64,000 nucleotides of DNA from Edolisoma coerulescens (GCA_013397115.1 VWZW01002582.1:434773-498772), one strand, 5' to 3'. Positions 1 to 11,457 are shown, counted from the first letter of the stretch. Numbers and translations are program-made. The notes: a model not told the origin generated them from the letters alone.

Positions 1-751
1 AGTATTTGTATTCCTAAACTCATAAAGTGTCAAGGGATGCTGCTGCCACGGTCTCTATCCAAGAACTTTTTAGCCTGAAACATAATGAAATGTAAAGGAA
101 AGGAAATGAGAAAATGTGAAGAGTGTGATTTGCCCATTGTTGTGTAGCTCGTATCTACAAATTGCTTAGCACAATCCTGTTAGTTACTCCAGGAATGTGA
201 GTGTGCATGAATTTTACCTGGTTATTATTATTTCTAGCAGAAGTCAGCCCTGCCACACGCAGAGCCTGCGAGTCCCAGGTGATCATCATTAGCAGATCAA
301 ATCCCAGCGCTACGAGGAGCATATTAACACCACAATTTTCGGGAACAGCTCTAATAACACTTTCTGACAGCCAGAGCAGCCATAAAGTGCTGCTGCTCTC
401 ACCCCGATAAACTGCTTCCCAAAGTGTTTTATGGAATATTCATCACTCTGTGGAAATAACGCCGCTCTCAGAAGGTTATTATCCATCTTTTCCTTGCGAT
501 CTTCCCCAGGCAGAGTGGTTTGTTCCCCCGGCTGGGTCTCCAGGCAGCACCACTGCCCAGAGAGCAGCACTCAGCGAGTCTCGGGGCAGCTCCATCAGAG
601 GCTGACAGCCGGAGAGCCCAATTCAGTCCTGGAACAGAGCTGCACCCCAAACATGAAGAGAAAGAAAGCAGGGAAGGGGAGCAGAGGTGGTGAAACAGGC
701 TGTGTGAGGTGGATCCCAGCCGGAGGCTGCTGAAGGCAGATTTCTCCCCAT
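1..751. other. unannotated DNA, no gene seen
   Basis: Mixed-composition single-copy DNA. The open frames here are short, overlap each other on both strands, and show no recognisable domain or splice structure. I see no repeat family in it. Confidence 0.4.
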
Positions 752-918
752 AATCACAGAATGCCAGACAGATTTGGGTTGGGAGACACCTCAAAACACA
801 TCTCATTCCACCTGCCTTGGGCAGGTTCCCCTTCCACTATCCCAGGTTGCTCCAAGCCCCATCCAACCTGGCCTGGAACATTTCAGGGACAGCACAGGAG
901 AGATTCCCACCCTCCACG
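752..918 (-). mobile_element. CR1: CR1 LINE 3' end, antisense
   Basis: On the plus strand this starts with the reverse complement of the CR1 tail (aatcacagaatgcc), then a 'gatttgggttgggag' block, a 'ccactatcccaggttgctccaag' block and a 'cctggcctggaac' block. That order is the usual 3' region of short avian CR1 copies read backwards. It is 5'-truncated at about 170 bp and diverged, so it is an old, inactive insertion. Confidence 0.85.
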
Positions 919-3329
919 GCCGCCAGTCACTCTCTCCTTTCCAAATCTGTCCCCGGGCAGGGTTGGTGTGGATGCAGGTTTCCTCTCCAGCTAACAAGGC
1001 TCACACGGTGCCACGAGATGCCCTCACGCCGTCACACCTTCCCTGGCAGCTCGGCTTGGTGATGTGGCAGCTGTGGCACAGCCCCTGCCTCTGCCTGGCC
1101 ACGCTGCATTGGACTTCTGGGTCACCTTCCCTGGAGCACGGATGCTCCGACCAGCTGGGTTTTCACCTTCCCATTCCCACTGACTCACCCCAGTGTCTCT
1201 GGACGTGCCAGTGCCTGCACTTTGCTTGACTCGTTGAACAAAAATCGGCTTTGACGGGAAACCTCGTATGAAAGGAAAGCTGGCACAGCAGTGGTGGATT
1301 TGATCTCCGTAAGCATTTGGAAACCCAAGAAATATTAATGTAGAGGCACTTTGAATTGCTGGCTTTGTTTTCTCTGGATGCTGAGGCAAAAATTTAAATA
1401 GCAAATGTTTGAGTTCACGGTGGAACAATAAATCCACACGCTGGAGGAAACCCCCCTTTCCTCCCCAGCGCTGCAGGTAGAGCTTGTGTGTGTTTTACAC
1501 ATCGCTGGGGGATGCCTGCTCACAAGGATGTGGCATCAGGCAACGCAGGGTGTCATGTATTTGTCCTGTTGCCCTCGGTGCTGAGTTCCACGAGAGCCTG
1601 TGCACAAAGTCTGGGCCAGGGCTGAGGGGGGCACAGAGCCGGCTCTGGGGGAGCCGTGCCGGAGGTCCCAGGGCAGCGCTGGCCCCAGAGCGGGGAGGGG
1701 ACCCCCGGGCGTGACCCCAGCCTGGGGAGGGCGAGCACTGAACCACGGGGGGCTGGCACAGGCAGCTGAGAGGCCAAAGAGCACCGGACCATGGGGGTGG
1801 CCGAGGCCGAGGTGAGCTTGGCTGGGGTGGAAGAGGAAGACGCAGAGGCACGGGCAGAGCCTGGCACGGCGTGGCAGCCCCGAGCGCTCCGGGGCACAGG
1901 GAGGTCACAGCACAGGGAGGTCACGGCACAGGGCCTGAGGCCGCCGTGGCACCGCACGATCACCTGGAGCCCTGCAGAGCCCCTCGGGTGTCCTTCCCCA
2001 GGATCACTGGCACAGAGCTCACTTCTGGCCGTTCTGGCTGCTCCTTACGGGATCGTAACACAGATGATTGGAATGCTCATCTAGTCCATGCCATTATATA
2101 AATTATTTTCCAATATTATGCCAGACAGAAATACAGCAGCACGTAAGGAAAAGTGGATGCTTTGTACAAGAGGGTCACGATAGATAAAAATGGTAATGGG
2201 CACTGTAGTGCCATAATCAAAGTCTAATTGTCTCATTAATTAAGAACAATATCCAGTTATGTATTGGGTCCTGAAGTGATTATGACTCAAATGCCTACTA
2301 GAACTCATGGATTTATCCTCTGCCTCGCAGTTTGCAGCCAGGCAAAGCATTTGGTGGAGGTCAAACGGTTCAACTGCTGCTTTAAAATGCAGTTGAACTT
2401 TAGGCATGAATAATCCCGGCTGTGCCGCTCGCTCGCAGCCCTCGGAGCCGCAGGGAAACCTCTGCGTTCCAGAGCTGCCAAAATCCTGCCCTGGGGATGA
2501 GCAAGAGGCACCTGGGGGGTCCTGGCCCCCTCGATGTTCATTTACCCACCGCTCCCAGGGCAAACACCCGAACGTCTCCTTCGCCCTCCCATTTTTTACA
2601 CCAATCTAATTTTCACAAGTTTCCTGCCAAACGTGGACCGCTGGTAACAGTGGCTGTTCTGGGGTAATTAGATCAAGATTCAAGCAATTTGCTCTAGGGC
2701 CTGATCTCAGACCATCCTTCACACTTGTCTGTGCTAGATCTGTCTTTAAATTATATTATAATGAGCTTGGCAGCACTATTAATAATCCAGCAAATCATGG
2801 CAGAGTGTGGTTTGATTTCATTGCTGTAATGCGTGCAATTGAAGGCAAGTGGTGATTGCCACAAGTTTCTGCCCCGTTTAATCATAAAAATCAAATAGGA
2901 GGATATATGAGCTTCTAAAATTAAAAATACTTGAGCTCCTTTACAGCAATAAAATGGTTTTAACATAGGAAGTTTAATAATTTATTTTGAGGTGGCACAA
3001 CTTTTAAAAATGTCATTAGGGTCCTACCTCTGGGGGTTATTTTATTTAAATGTTGTAGTTTCTGGTTTTAATAAATGAGCATTTGCCTCCCTTCAGGGAG
3101 GTGAGGTTTGCCTGGGCCATCTCCCGCCAGGCAGGAAAAGGGGCTGGATTGACATCTTTGTTTTGGTGAGGTTTCCTCCACCGCAGGGGGACGGGAGAGA
3201 GGAGGAATGAGGAGAACAAACCCTCTGCCCCGTGATTTTGGGGCTGACCTCTCACTCCAGGTCATTTGGTGCCGGTGAGGAGCGCGGGAGCCGTGCGGGC
3301 GAGCGCCCAGGGAATCGGCCAGGCAGGAC
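919..3329. other. GC-rich stretch followed by AT-rich, possibly conserved DNA
   Basis: From 1590 to 2000 the sequence is GC-rich, with a short direct repeat of 'gcacagggaggtcac' at about 1895-1935. From 2080 to 2330 and 2690 to 3060 it is AT-rich and rich in ATTA/TAAT cores. I see no CR1. The two AT-rich blocks look like conserved non-coding DNA, but that needs an alignment. No supported gene. Confidence 0.35.
2690..2990. promoter_or_regulatory. candidate conserved non-coding element
   Basis: An AT-rich block without repeats or a useful open frame. It has several homeodomain-type cores (attaat, taatcc, tttaatcat) and phrases such as 'gcaaatcatggcag' and 'gtgattgccacaag'. Such texture is common in deeply conserved vertebrate enhancers. 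This rests on appearance only; I cannot align it. Confidence 0.2.
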
Positions 3330-3640
3330 GGGGACCACCAGGAGCACTGCTAATGAGGGAGGACGTGTGCCAGGCTGTGAAAGCCGTCAGGGGCCTTCCT
3401 CAGGGCTCTTTAACGAAAATTTTCTTTAAAATTTTGATTAATGACTTGGGCAGAGAAGGAGGGAAATATGGTGGCAATGCAAAGCGGAGAGATCTTGTCA
3501 GCGCAGGAGGGAGCTGGACCATGGCACGGTGTTCCCTGGATGACCACAAGCACTGGAGCAAGGCGATTGGGATGGGGCACCAGGGGAGGCAGGACCATGC
3601 CCCTGGGGCCCGAGGAAGCAGCAGCAGGAGCAGGGAGAGG
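3330..3640 (+). mobile_element. CR1: old CR1-like ORF2 fragment (reverse transcriptase region)
   Basis: The plus-strand translation near 3390-3460 reads GLPQGSL followed by FFKILINDL. This resembles the conserved GVPQGSVLGP...FNIFINDL stretch of CR1-clade reverse transcriptase. Further on, 'ctggatgaccacaagcactgg' at about 3537-3557 resembles the 'ctggatgaccttgaggactgg' phrase of CR1 ORF2. The frame is broken and diverged. The call is tentative because only short blocks match. Confidence 0.45.
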
Positions 3641-4900
3641 GATCAGAGCCTGCCAGGCTCTGGGTGCCCGGGAGGAGCAGCATCGCCCGCCTGGCGCTGC
3701 AGGGGCTCAGCTCTGCGGGAGGACGGGGCGCAGAGCTTTCCTGGCAGTCAGGGTCTGCAGCTGGAGGAGGACAGGCTGCAGGAACGGTGTTTGCTTCGCT
3801 GGTGGTGAGGGGCTGGACGGGCGGTGTGGGGCACAGCGCTGGTGGCCGGCTGCAGGCCCCGGACAGAGCCCCCTGGGGCTGTGGCTCTTGCATCCCACAC
3901 TGGGTTCTGTAGATAGAGAGGAAACACAAATGGCATTGATTCTTCTTTCCTTGCTTTACTTTCATTTAAAAATTAAAAAGGTGTGAAGTTTCATTGAATT
4001 TCAACTTCCTGGAGCCACTGAGCAGACAGCAGCATTTCACAGTCTGGTTTTTTCAGTCTGTATCCACAGTGTTGTGGAGACTGAATCCTGCTTCCAAGTC
4101 CTTTTGGAGCACGCCCGTTTCTCATTGCTTTTCCTCTAATAAAAATGTCAGAAAGAGAAATAGAACATAAACAGAAATGTTCGTGGTTTTATCCTTTGTG
4201 CAGAACAAATGTAAATTGAAAAATCAAGTGTTTGGATGCCGTGGAAGGCAGCGATCCCAGCTCGCTCCCCGTTGGTGCTGAGCAGAGGATTTGGGTTGGG
4301 AGGGGAGCCTGGGCTGGGAATCCTGGGGGGAGGAGCTGCCCTGAGGTCAGTGAGGCTGGTCCGAACTTTGAATCGATGGTCACTGGGTAATCTTGTGCTT
4401 CCAGTGATCCCCAGTGAGGCCACGTCACCCTCCCAGCCTGTCCTTTGATGTTCCGTGTTCCGCAATCCAAAACATCATCCCGAGCAGTGGGAGTGACATA
4501 AACAACAGCGTAAGAGATCTTGTTGTTTCCCTCTTCTCACGTACAGCGATAAATATAGATTCAGTGAGGGTGAGAGACAGCAAATTAAAATTCTAAAGAA
4601 AATGTTTCTTTGCAAGTTCTGCTGCTCATTGCGATGAGAAAACATTGAGAGCTCCCAGTAGCAGAGGGAGGATACAGGTCCAGACAGACAGGGGAGCAGC
4701 TCAGGAGCCAGGGTTATTCGGGAAACAGAAAAGCTTCTCACACCCAAGGCAGTTCTGGGCCAAGGCAGGTGTCACCAGCAGTGACCCTCCCCTCCGAGGG
4801 CTGAGGGGCTTGGGCCAGCGCCGGGGTCCAGCTGGCATCGCTGCCACAGCACACGGCACGGGCTGGGCATGGGGCAGAGCCTGACACACACAGGGAGCTT
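3641..4900. other. unannotated DNA, no gene seen
   Basis: Positions 3641-3900 are GC-rich and may be a continuation of the neighbouring old element or unique DNA; I cannot tell. The rest is single-copy DNA of mixed composition without a recognised repeat or gene. Confidence 0.35.
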
Positions 4901-4932
4901 TCAGCTCCATCCCTGCTCTGCTTTTATCTTAC

Positions 4933-5260
4933 CTTTCATCAGACAGCCAGTAAAAAGATAACTTGGTCTTTCACAGCTTGACCTGAATCGGCAAGACTGG
5001 CAGAAGTAAACATCTTCTGCTTCCCCCCGAACAATTTGATATGCAGCTCTGAGAGAGGCTAAAAAAAGAACCCTTTCATCTTCATTTCCTGAAGTCATTT
5101 TTTTATCATATTCTAAATTCATAGATAAAACCCCAGGCAATTTTATTGGATTAAGAATGACCACAAACATCACAGAGTGTCTCCCCATGACATTAATATG
5201 CTCGTAATTGATATATTCGCTCTGTGTCTTCCTCCTGAGGTTGAGATCACTGTCGTTGCC
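4933..5260 (-). other. candidate exon of unknown gene (unproven)
   Basis: On the minus strand an open frame runs from just after a TGA at 5281-5279 down to 4901. Inside it, the bases around 4933-4927 form a good splice donor, AAAG followed by GTAAGA. Possible acceptor AGs lie at 5261 and 5235. The first has a purine-rich run before it, and the second has only a short pyrimidine stretch, so the acceptor side is weak. The translation is not low-complexity and includes EYINYEHINV and VYFCQSCRFRSSC. I do not recognise the protein. The region is AT-rich and could equally be a conserved non-coding element with an accidental frame. Confidence 0.2.
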
Positions 5261-5284
5261 CTGGTGCAGTCTATCTCCTCACAT

Positions 5285-6087
5285 CTCCCTCCACACATAT
5301 CGGCACAGGTATGTGTTTATCTCCAGTGCCAAAATCCAGCAGAACAGTAAATTATTCTGCCTACTTGGGAACAAATCTGCCCACAGTGCTGTGTTCCCTG
5401 ATTGCTTTCCTGCAAAAGCAAAACGTGGCCCAAGCCTGGGTCACCAGGAGGGTGTGAGACACCCATTCCACAAGGTGCTGGCTGAGCAGGGCATCCACCC
5501 CAGCCCACGGCTGGCACTGGCTGCAGTGCACGGGCTGGAACAGTTTGGGGGGTGGTGTTGGTGCTCACCCAAACATTCCCAAGTAATAACTCAGCTGCAG
5601 GAGGTGTCTGACTGCTCAGCACTGAAAAATCAACTGCTGCATTTAATTAAATGAGAAACTAACCCAGAACACTCTGTGTTTCTTGACTTGTTCTTGCTCA
5701 CTTTGAGAAAGCCCTGGTGCACTTTTCCCACAGCACCAGACTCCTTGTCCACCCAAAATGGTCCCTAATGGCCAGTGATCCCCTGCCCAGCTAAAAGTGT
5801 CATGTCCAGTCCTCTCAGAGTAAGTAAATTCCCTATCTGGGGCAAAAGTAAAACCCTGGATAAAAGTGAAAGTATGATAAAAAGGAGGAAAGTGATAAAA
5901 AAAGCATGGTAAAAAAATTATGATAAAATCAGGATAAAAAGTTCTTAATTCAACTCTGCCAGGCGGGAGGTGGATCTAATTTTCACTTTAAATAGACTCT
6001 GGCTCTAGGTTTTATTCTGCCATTTAAGAACAAGGATAATGACTCTGGGAGCCTCCAGTAAGTGCAATGCTACTGCAGCGTTGAGGA
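5285..6087. other. unannotated DNA with a GATAAAA-rich stretch
   Basis: No gene or CR1 is seen. At about 5855-5945 the phrase gataaaa or ggtaaaa recurs at irregular spacing, forming a short A-rich, imperfect simple repeat. Confidence 0.4.
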
Positions 6088-6570
6088 GTCATCCCCGCAG
6101 AGGGCTCTGGACAGGCTGGATCCACGGGCCAAGGCCAATTGCGTGACGCTCGACAAGGCCAAGTGCCGGGTCCTGCGCTTGTGTCACAACAACCCCGCGC
6201 AACGCTCCGGGTTTGGGGAAGAGCGGCTGGAAAGCCGTCCGGCAGTAAAGGACCTAGGGGGGGTCGGCAGGAACCAAACATCGGCCCGGCTGTGCCCAGG
6301 TGGGCAAGAAGGCCAACGGCACTTCGGCTGTACCAGCCGCAGCGTGGCCACTGGACCAGGGCAGTTGCTGTCCCCTGTGCTGGCCACCGCTGGGGCACCT
6401 CCAGCGCTGGGGCAGCTCTGGGCTCCTTGGGACAAGAAGGACGTGGAGGGGCTGGAGAGTGTCCAGGGAAGGGGACGGAGCTGGGGAAGGGGCTGGAGAG
6501 TGTCCAGGGAAGGGGATGGAGCTGGGGAAGGGGCTGGAGCACAGTCTCAATCCAGGGCTCCTCGGGATGG
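6088..6570 (+). mobile_element. CR1: CR1 LINE, end of ORF2 and downstream part
   Basis: From about 6100 the plus strand encodes the C-terminal side of the CR1 reverse transcriptase: LDRLDPRAKANC, then DKAKCRVLRLCHNNP, then ERLESRPAVKDLG. These match the CR1 pattern DRLERWA...NKAKCKVLHLGxxNP...LESSPAEKDLG. After 6295 come the later ORF2 landmarks 'gtgcccaggtgggcaag' and 'tgctggccaccgctggggc', then 'gtgtccagggaaggggacgg'. The frame stays open but whole segments are missing against a full ORF2, so it is a dead fragment. It carries an internal 41-bp duplication at 6451-6532. Confidence 0.85.
6451..6532. repeat. 41-bp tandem duplication inside CR1
   Basis: The unit beginning 'gctggagagtgtccaggg' occurs at 6451 and again at 6492, and a third partial copy starts at 6533. 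The two full copies differ by only about one base, so the duplication is younger than the CR1 insertion. Confidence 0.85.
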
Positions 6571-6585
6571 ACAGAAACACCTTGA

Positions 6586-7735
6586 CTACAAGGAGATTTT
6601 GGGTCCTTGTTTACCCTCCCTGAGGAGGGAAGGATTTGGGGATTAATCACAGTGCCCTCCCTCCCTTGGCAGCTGTGGAAACACAGCCTGAGAGGAGGGG
6701 AGGGAAGAGCTCTGCTCTGACCTTTGCTGGTAATTAATCATGAAGTGTGAGGATTTGTTTGCTCGCAGCCTTGAACAGGGATTGCAAATGATCATCCAGA
6801 GATAGGCTCAGGGCTTGGGGTTTTTTTTTCTCCTTTTTTCGCTCAGTAACAATTTTCCTGCCCAGCTCTGGGAGCTGAAATTACATTTGACTTGAGCTTC
6901 TTGGATCTTCACAGCACTGAAAACCAAAGAAAATTAAAGGACAGTGATTTTTGCATAATTTCACTCATACTAAGAATTTCCAATTAGGAAGGAATAAATT
7001 GATCCTCTTTGCTTTAATATCTCGGGCTTTTTTCCCCTGCACAGATAACAGCTGAGTTTTAATTCATTTTAATTCTATTACCATCCATAACATCATGCAC
7101 TGTGATAAGTATCTCTCCTGTACACAAATGCCTTTGAGAACTACCCATCAAGTACTTATTTAACCTCATTGTCGAGGGAATAATGGCATTTCCTGTATGT
7201 GTTTATTTTGCCTCGTTTATGGAGCAAATTAACTTTTTTACACAAACACATCAGTATTTTTTTCCATTGACATTGTTCCCAGCAAGGCTCCACTTTCTGG
7301 CTTGCACTCCCTGAAGGTTTCCTACATCTCTCTTAGTGCGTGCAACCAGACCTTCATTCTCAGCATTATTATTGAATGTGATTACAATGTGACACAAATT
7401 TTACTGAGGTGGGTGGGACGGAATTCTTACAGGAAATGCAGCATATTTAAATTGTGATGTGGATGAGAATTCAGTCTTTTAGGAAAGAAATGCCAAATTG
7501 CTACACAGAAACATGTGTGCTGCATTATATGTGCTGCAGAATGCTAAAGAGAATAAAGGATCTTTTTATCGTTGTTATCCAACTCCTCACAAGGGCCTTT
7601 GCAGGGAAAATTATGTAAGTGAATCCAAAGTGCTCTAAAAAACCCTTCAGTGTGATGGATATTTTTTACTATGGGAATAAAACTGCTGCAGTCGATCATA
7701 ATTACAGACTCTTGCTGGAAACAAGACCGAGTTTC
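6586..7735. other. AT-rich unannotated DNA, possible conserved block
   Basis: No repeat or supported gene. From about 6940 to 7260 the sequence is AT-rich single-copy DNA with many TAAT-type cores. It is a candidate for conserved non-coding sequence by appearance only. Confidence 0.3.
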
Positions 7736-7939
7736 TCAGGAAAGAGGACATTGTGACACAGCTTGGAATTCACGGGGCTGCACAGGGCAGCACCCAAAGG
7801 TGGTCAGCTGGGACTGACACCGCTCCTCGTGTCTCGGGGTCCTGGGCAGTGTCCTGGGGGATCCTGGCACTGACCAGCTGCTGGCACTGCTGGTGGTCAC
7901 CACGGACTCCCACCTGAGGCGCTGCCACGTCCAGCTGGG

Positions 7940-8065
7940 ATGAGAGAGAACTGGGATCTGAGCAGGAATGGAGAGAACTGGGATCTGAGCAGCCCCAGAG
8001 GGAACCGGGAGCGTGAGAAGGAATGGAAAGAGCCGGGAGTCGGAGCAATCCTGGAAAGAACCGGG
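7940..8065. repeat. degenerate tandem repeat, about 35-bp unit
   Basis: The phrase 'gagaactgggatctgagcag' recurs with drift near 7947, 7974 and 8051, with further diverged versions between (gagggaaccgggag, agagccgggagtcgg). It sits at the left edge of the CpG island. The open frames across 7736-8450 on the minus strand reflect this repeat and the GC-rich composition, not a recognisable gene. Confidence 0.6.
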
Positions 8066-8070
8066 ATCTG

Positions 8071-8880
8071 AGCAGCACCGGCGCGTCCCCCGCGGGCAGC
8101 AGCATCGCCCAGCCCGGCGGGAAGGTGTGAGCCGGGGCAGGAAGGTGTGAGCCGGGGCAGGAAGGTCCTCCCGAGCCCTCCCGGCCGGTGACACCCGGGG
8201 ATGCTCCTCCGCCCGCCCGGCCCCGCTGCTCCGGGCTCTGCCCGCGGCGCTGCCCCCGCGGGACCCAGGGGTGGCACCGGCCCGGGACCGGGGAAGGGGG
8301 GGCCCTTCGGCAGAACCCCCTGGGTTCGCTTTGAAGGCGTTCCGCTCGCACCCGGCAGAGCTCGGGGAGCTCGTCACCCCTCTGCGTGATTAACGCCTTG
8401 CAATCCCAGCGCTGGCCTTGCCTGCCTGCCACGGGAGCTGACGACAGCAAATCAGTTAATTACAGGCCTAATTAAAATATTAATAAGCTCTGTCCCGGCA
8501 GTGGAGGCAGTTGCGATCTGTGTCCCCGCTCCTGGCCCGGGCCACGAGCAGCCCCCGCGCCCTGCAGCTGCCGGGAGCGCGGGGCAGGCGCGCCCGGACC
8601 GGGCTTGGCACGGAGCTCTGTGTCCCCCGGGAAAGGGCGTTCTCCCCACAGAGCGGGAGCCTGCGGTTTGGCTGGTGAGATACAAACTTCATCTCCGCCA
8701 TTTGGGCTGGAAAGGGAAAAGTCTTAACAAAAACAGGCGGATTCCAGTGGTACCCCAGTGGCGCCTGTGAGCGCTCCGGCTCCGGGGAAGAGGAGCAGCA
8801 CAAGCGCGGCTGCCCAGGGCGGGTGCGAACCCGCACATCGGGGCAGAGCTCAGCCCGCACCTGCTGCCCCTGGGAACCGG
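8071..8880. promoter_or_regulatory. CpG island
   Basis: A hand count gives about 35 CpG in 8071-8360, close to what the base composition alone predicts, so CpG is not depleted there. A second CpG-rich part follows at 8500-8880 after a short AT-rich gap (8450-8495). Such islands usually mark promoters or Polycomb targets in vertebrates. I found no TATA box or exon that would set the direction of transcription. Confidence 0.65.
8121..8166. repeat. 20-bp tandem repeat in CpG island
   Basis: The unit 'gaaggtgtgagccggggcag' occurs exactly twice, at 8121-8140 and 8141-8160, followed by the start of a third (gaaggt). Confidence 0.9.
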
Positions 8881-8984
8881 AGAGCCCGTGGCAGTGGCAG
8901 GGACTGGGCAACCTGAGAGGGTTCATTTTTGGAGACCAAACCCGGGAACCTTTGTCTTGGCACAGTGAGGGATTCCAGGGGCTG

Positions 8985-9069
8985 CTTCCGTGCAGGTCCA
9001 GGAGCTGGACTCGATGATCCTTGCGGGTCCCTTCCAGCTCAGATATTCCATGATTCTGTGATTCTGTGG
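8985..9069 (+). mobile_element. CR1: CR1 LINE 3' tail
   Basis: A short 3' end with 'ggactcgatgatccttgcgg', 'gtcccttccagctcag' and the terminal octamer run 'atgattctgtgattctgtg'. It is strongly 5'-truncated to about 85 bp. The well-kept 3' end fixes the plus orientation. Confidence 0.92.
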
Positions 9070-9890
9070 TGGTATCACTTTTCTCAGCTTTTTCTTGGTG
9101 TTGTCACCCAGGGAAGTGACTGGCAGGTAGGGAAGAACAAACCACACCATTCTGCAATGTGTGTTCTCACCTCCTTTGTTTCCCTGCCCACTCTCCAGCG
9201 CTTCTCACGCTGAGTGGTTTTTTTTCCCCTTTCCATTTAAAATTTGAAAGTTTGAGAAGTTATTTTTCTGCAAATAATTAATCATGTTCATGCATTCCTG
9301 GGTCTTCACCTCTTGTCACAGAAAAAACAAAATGGAAAATATAAGCATATGGAGGAGGCAGTAATAACAGGATAAAATACTGCTGACCTCTTCACGCCTT
9401 CACTTGAAATTAGCATTTATTTTTTTTCCTTGTTTGATGCTCTGTCATTACAGGGTATGTGTGTGTTTTCGGTTTTTTATTAATAAACATGGTAATTTAA
9501 CAAGCAGGTTAATGGCAGTTTTAATGAGAAAGAATATTAATTGGACAGGCTGGAGGGATCCTGGGGTAGCTGCAGTTTTTTCCCTTCGAATCTCACTCAC
9601 CCCATCCTGGAAAATACCCAGCATATGTGCCAGGGGCTGGGGGGTTGTTTCCATGTTGACAGTTAATGCCCACAGCTTGTACTATTTTGTTTTATTTCAC
9701 AGAGCCTTTGCACAAATGTGGTTTTGGGCTGCCCCAGCCTGGGATTTGCACATTGCCAAATCTTCAAAGGTTTGCATAAACAGGCGCCTTGCTCTGGGTA
9801 AGGCAGACAATGTGACCATCTGCCTTTCTTCTGCAGCCAAATGGAAATCGCAGGAAGTATGGGGCTTGTCATTTAAAACAGAGCCCTGGG

Positions 9891-9918
9891 TCCTCTCCTC
9901 TCCTCTCCTCTCCTCTCC
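9891..9918. repeat. (TCCTC)n microsatellite
   Basis: About five perfect copies of the pentamer TCCTC, followed by an impure CT-rich tail to about 9932. Confidence 0.95.
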
Positions 9919-10751
9919 CCCTCTCTCCCTTTGGGGACAGGGGTCACTGGTGGCCCTGGCAGTGCTGGGGGATGTTTGGACTCCTCGGGGGCTGTTCCAA
10001 TATTCACAATTTGATGTTCCACGATTCTCTGAGTGCTCGGTGCAAGCCAGGGCACAGTGTGGGGCGGTGACCCCCTGGGGCAGGTTTGCTAAAGGCTGTG
10101 TGTGTCCCTGTCCTTCATCCTGCTGCCCCACAGACCCCCAGGCTCCCCCAGGCTCCCGGTCCTGCTCCGGCCCTGGCTGCAGTCCCGAGCAGGGAGGACC
10201 ACGCTGGTCTCTAGAGGGGACAACCCCTGCCTTGCTTCCCACCCATTCACTCCGGAAACCTTTACATTCAAATGGTAAATGAAAACAAACACCTCCCTCC
10301 CCAGCAGATTTATGGAGCTGTTTGCTCTCCAGAGACACTGAACAGAGAGCAGCAAGTCAGATTTACATGGAGATACTCCAGCAGAAAACAGGTTTTCTGC
10401 AGTGCAATGGGAAATCACCATCTCCTAAAACCAGTTTGCAAAATGAGCAGATTTATGGTGATTGTGTGATAACAACGCACAGTTTATACTGTACAGCAGT
10501 TTTACAGCGTTGTCTTAATGCTGCCATCAGCGTGTCACAGCCCGTGATGGGGTTTCAGGCTCTCCATAAATCTCACAGGGCCAATAAAGCTGAGGCTGGA
10601 GATTTACCACATACACAGCAATTCCAAGTGCTCCTGCGAGCTGGTGAGGGCTGGTTTATTATCCAAGTATTGCTGTGCACGTGGAATACTGAGGGCTTGT
10701 GTGCAGAATTCCTGTCCCGACACAGGGGACATGGAAAGGCCATGTCCTCCC

Positions 10752-10768
10752 CCTCCTCCTCCTCCTCT
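10752..10768. repeat. (CCT)n microsatellite
   Basis: Five copies of the triplet CCT within a pyrimidine-rich stretch. Confidence 0.85.
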
Positions 10769-10881
10769 CCCTCATCACTACCATCACCAGGCTTTGGTGT
10801 GTAACTGTAGGTGCCTTGTGCTGACCAGTCACCCAAACACGAACTGCACCACTGCCAAGATAACAGGACTCTTCAAAGAAT

Positions 10882-10900
10882 CAATAATAATAATAATGAT
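10882..10900. repeat. (AAT)n microsatellite
   Basis: Short run of AATAATAAT ending in an imperfect ATGATAA. Confidence 0.85.
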
Positions 10901-11457
10901 AACAGGAATAGCTTTCTACAGGTCCTCTCTCATTCAGCCTCACAGTGTCAGTGCTGGGGCTGGGCGGGCAGGTCCCATCTCAGTTTAACCCCACCTGCAC
11001 CAAGCACCTGCAGCCCCTCTGCCCTTCAGGGAGAGTTCCACCATCTCGGAGGCAAAACTCCACGGTTGTGTTACCCCAGCTCCACTGCTCTTCCCTGTGC
11101 CCGGGGTTGGAGCCCTGTGGCACAGGGGGTGGGCAGCAGGCGTCTCCATCGCTGGGAGGTCTCCCATGAGAGCAGCACAGGGCTTTGACACCGCCTGGCA
11201 CCAGGCCCTCCCTTCAGACACTGATTTATGCCTTTGAAACAGCCCCCAGCAGTTTGCTGACTTGTCTCCTGTCTCACAAAGCAAGCACCGCTCACGGTTT
11301 GCACCCCACGGTGGCCGCTCGGTGATTTACTCCTGTGCCAGCCCCGGGGCTCTCACTGGGGAGGAAGGTGCTTACCCCTGGCACGGCGCCTGTGGACACC
11401 GGGCACTGCCTCCGGCCACCTCCAGTCCCGCTGGCCCCGCACGGACGGGGGCTCTGC

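Larger units (their letters stand above)
9070..11457. other. unannotated DNA with microsatellites and one long open frame
   Basis: Contains the microsatellites listed separately. A plus-strand frame is open from 9404 to 10282 (first ATG at 9437, about 281 codons). Its translation is rich in Cys, Trp and Ser, has no recognisable domain and runs through the CTCCT microsatellite, so I do not call it a gene. The phrase around 9421-9453, a pyrimidine run ending in CATTACAG, resembles a splice acceptor. Confidence 0.35.

Noticed and set aside
6024..6650. 208-codon minus-strand frame
   Set aside because: It is antisense to a CR1 fragment and its internal duplication.
7736..8450. Minus-strand frames of 213-226 codons
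   Set aside because: Explained by GC content and tandem repeats; Ser/Arg/Pro-rich without any domain.
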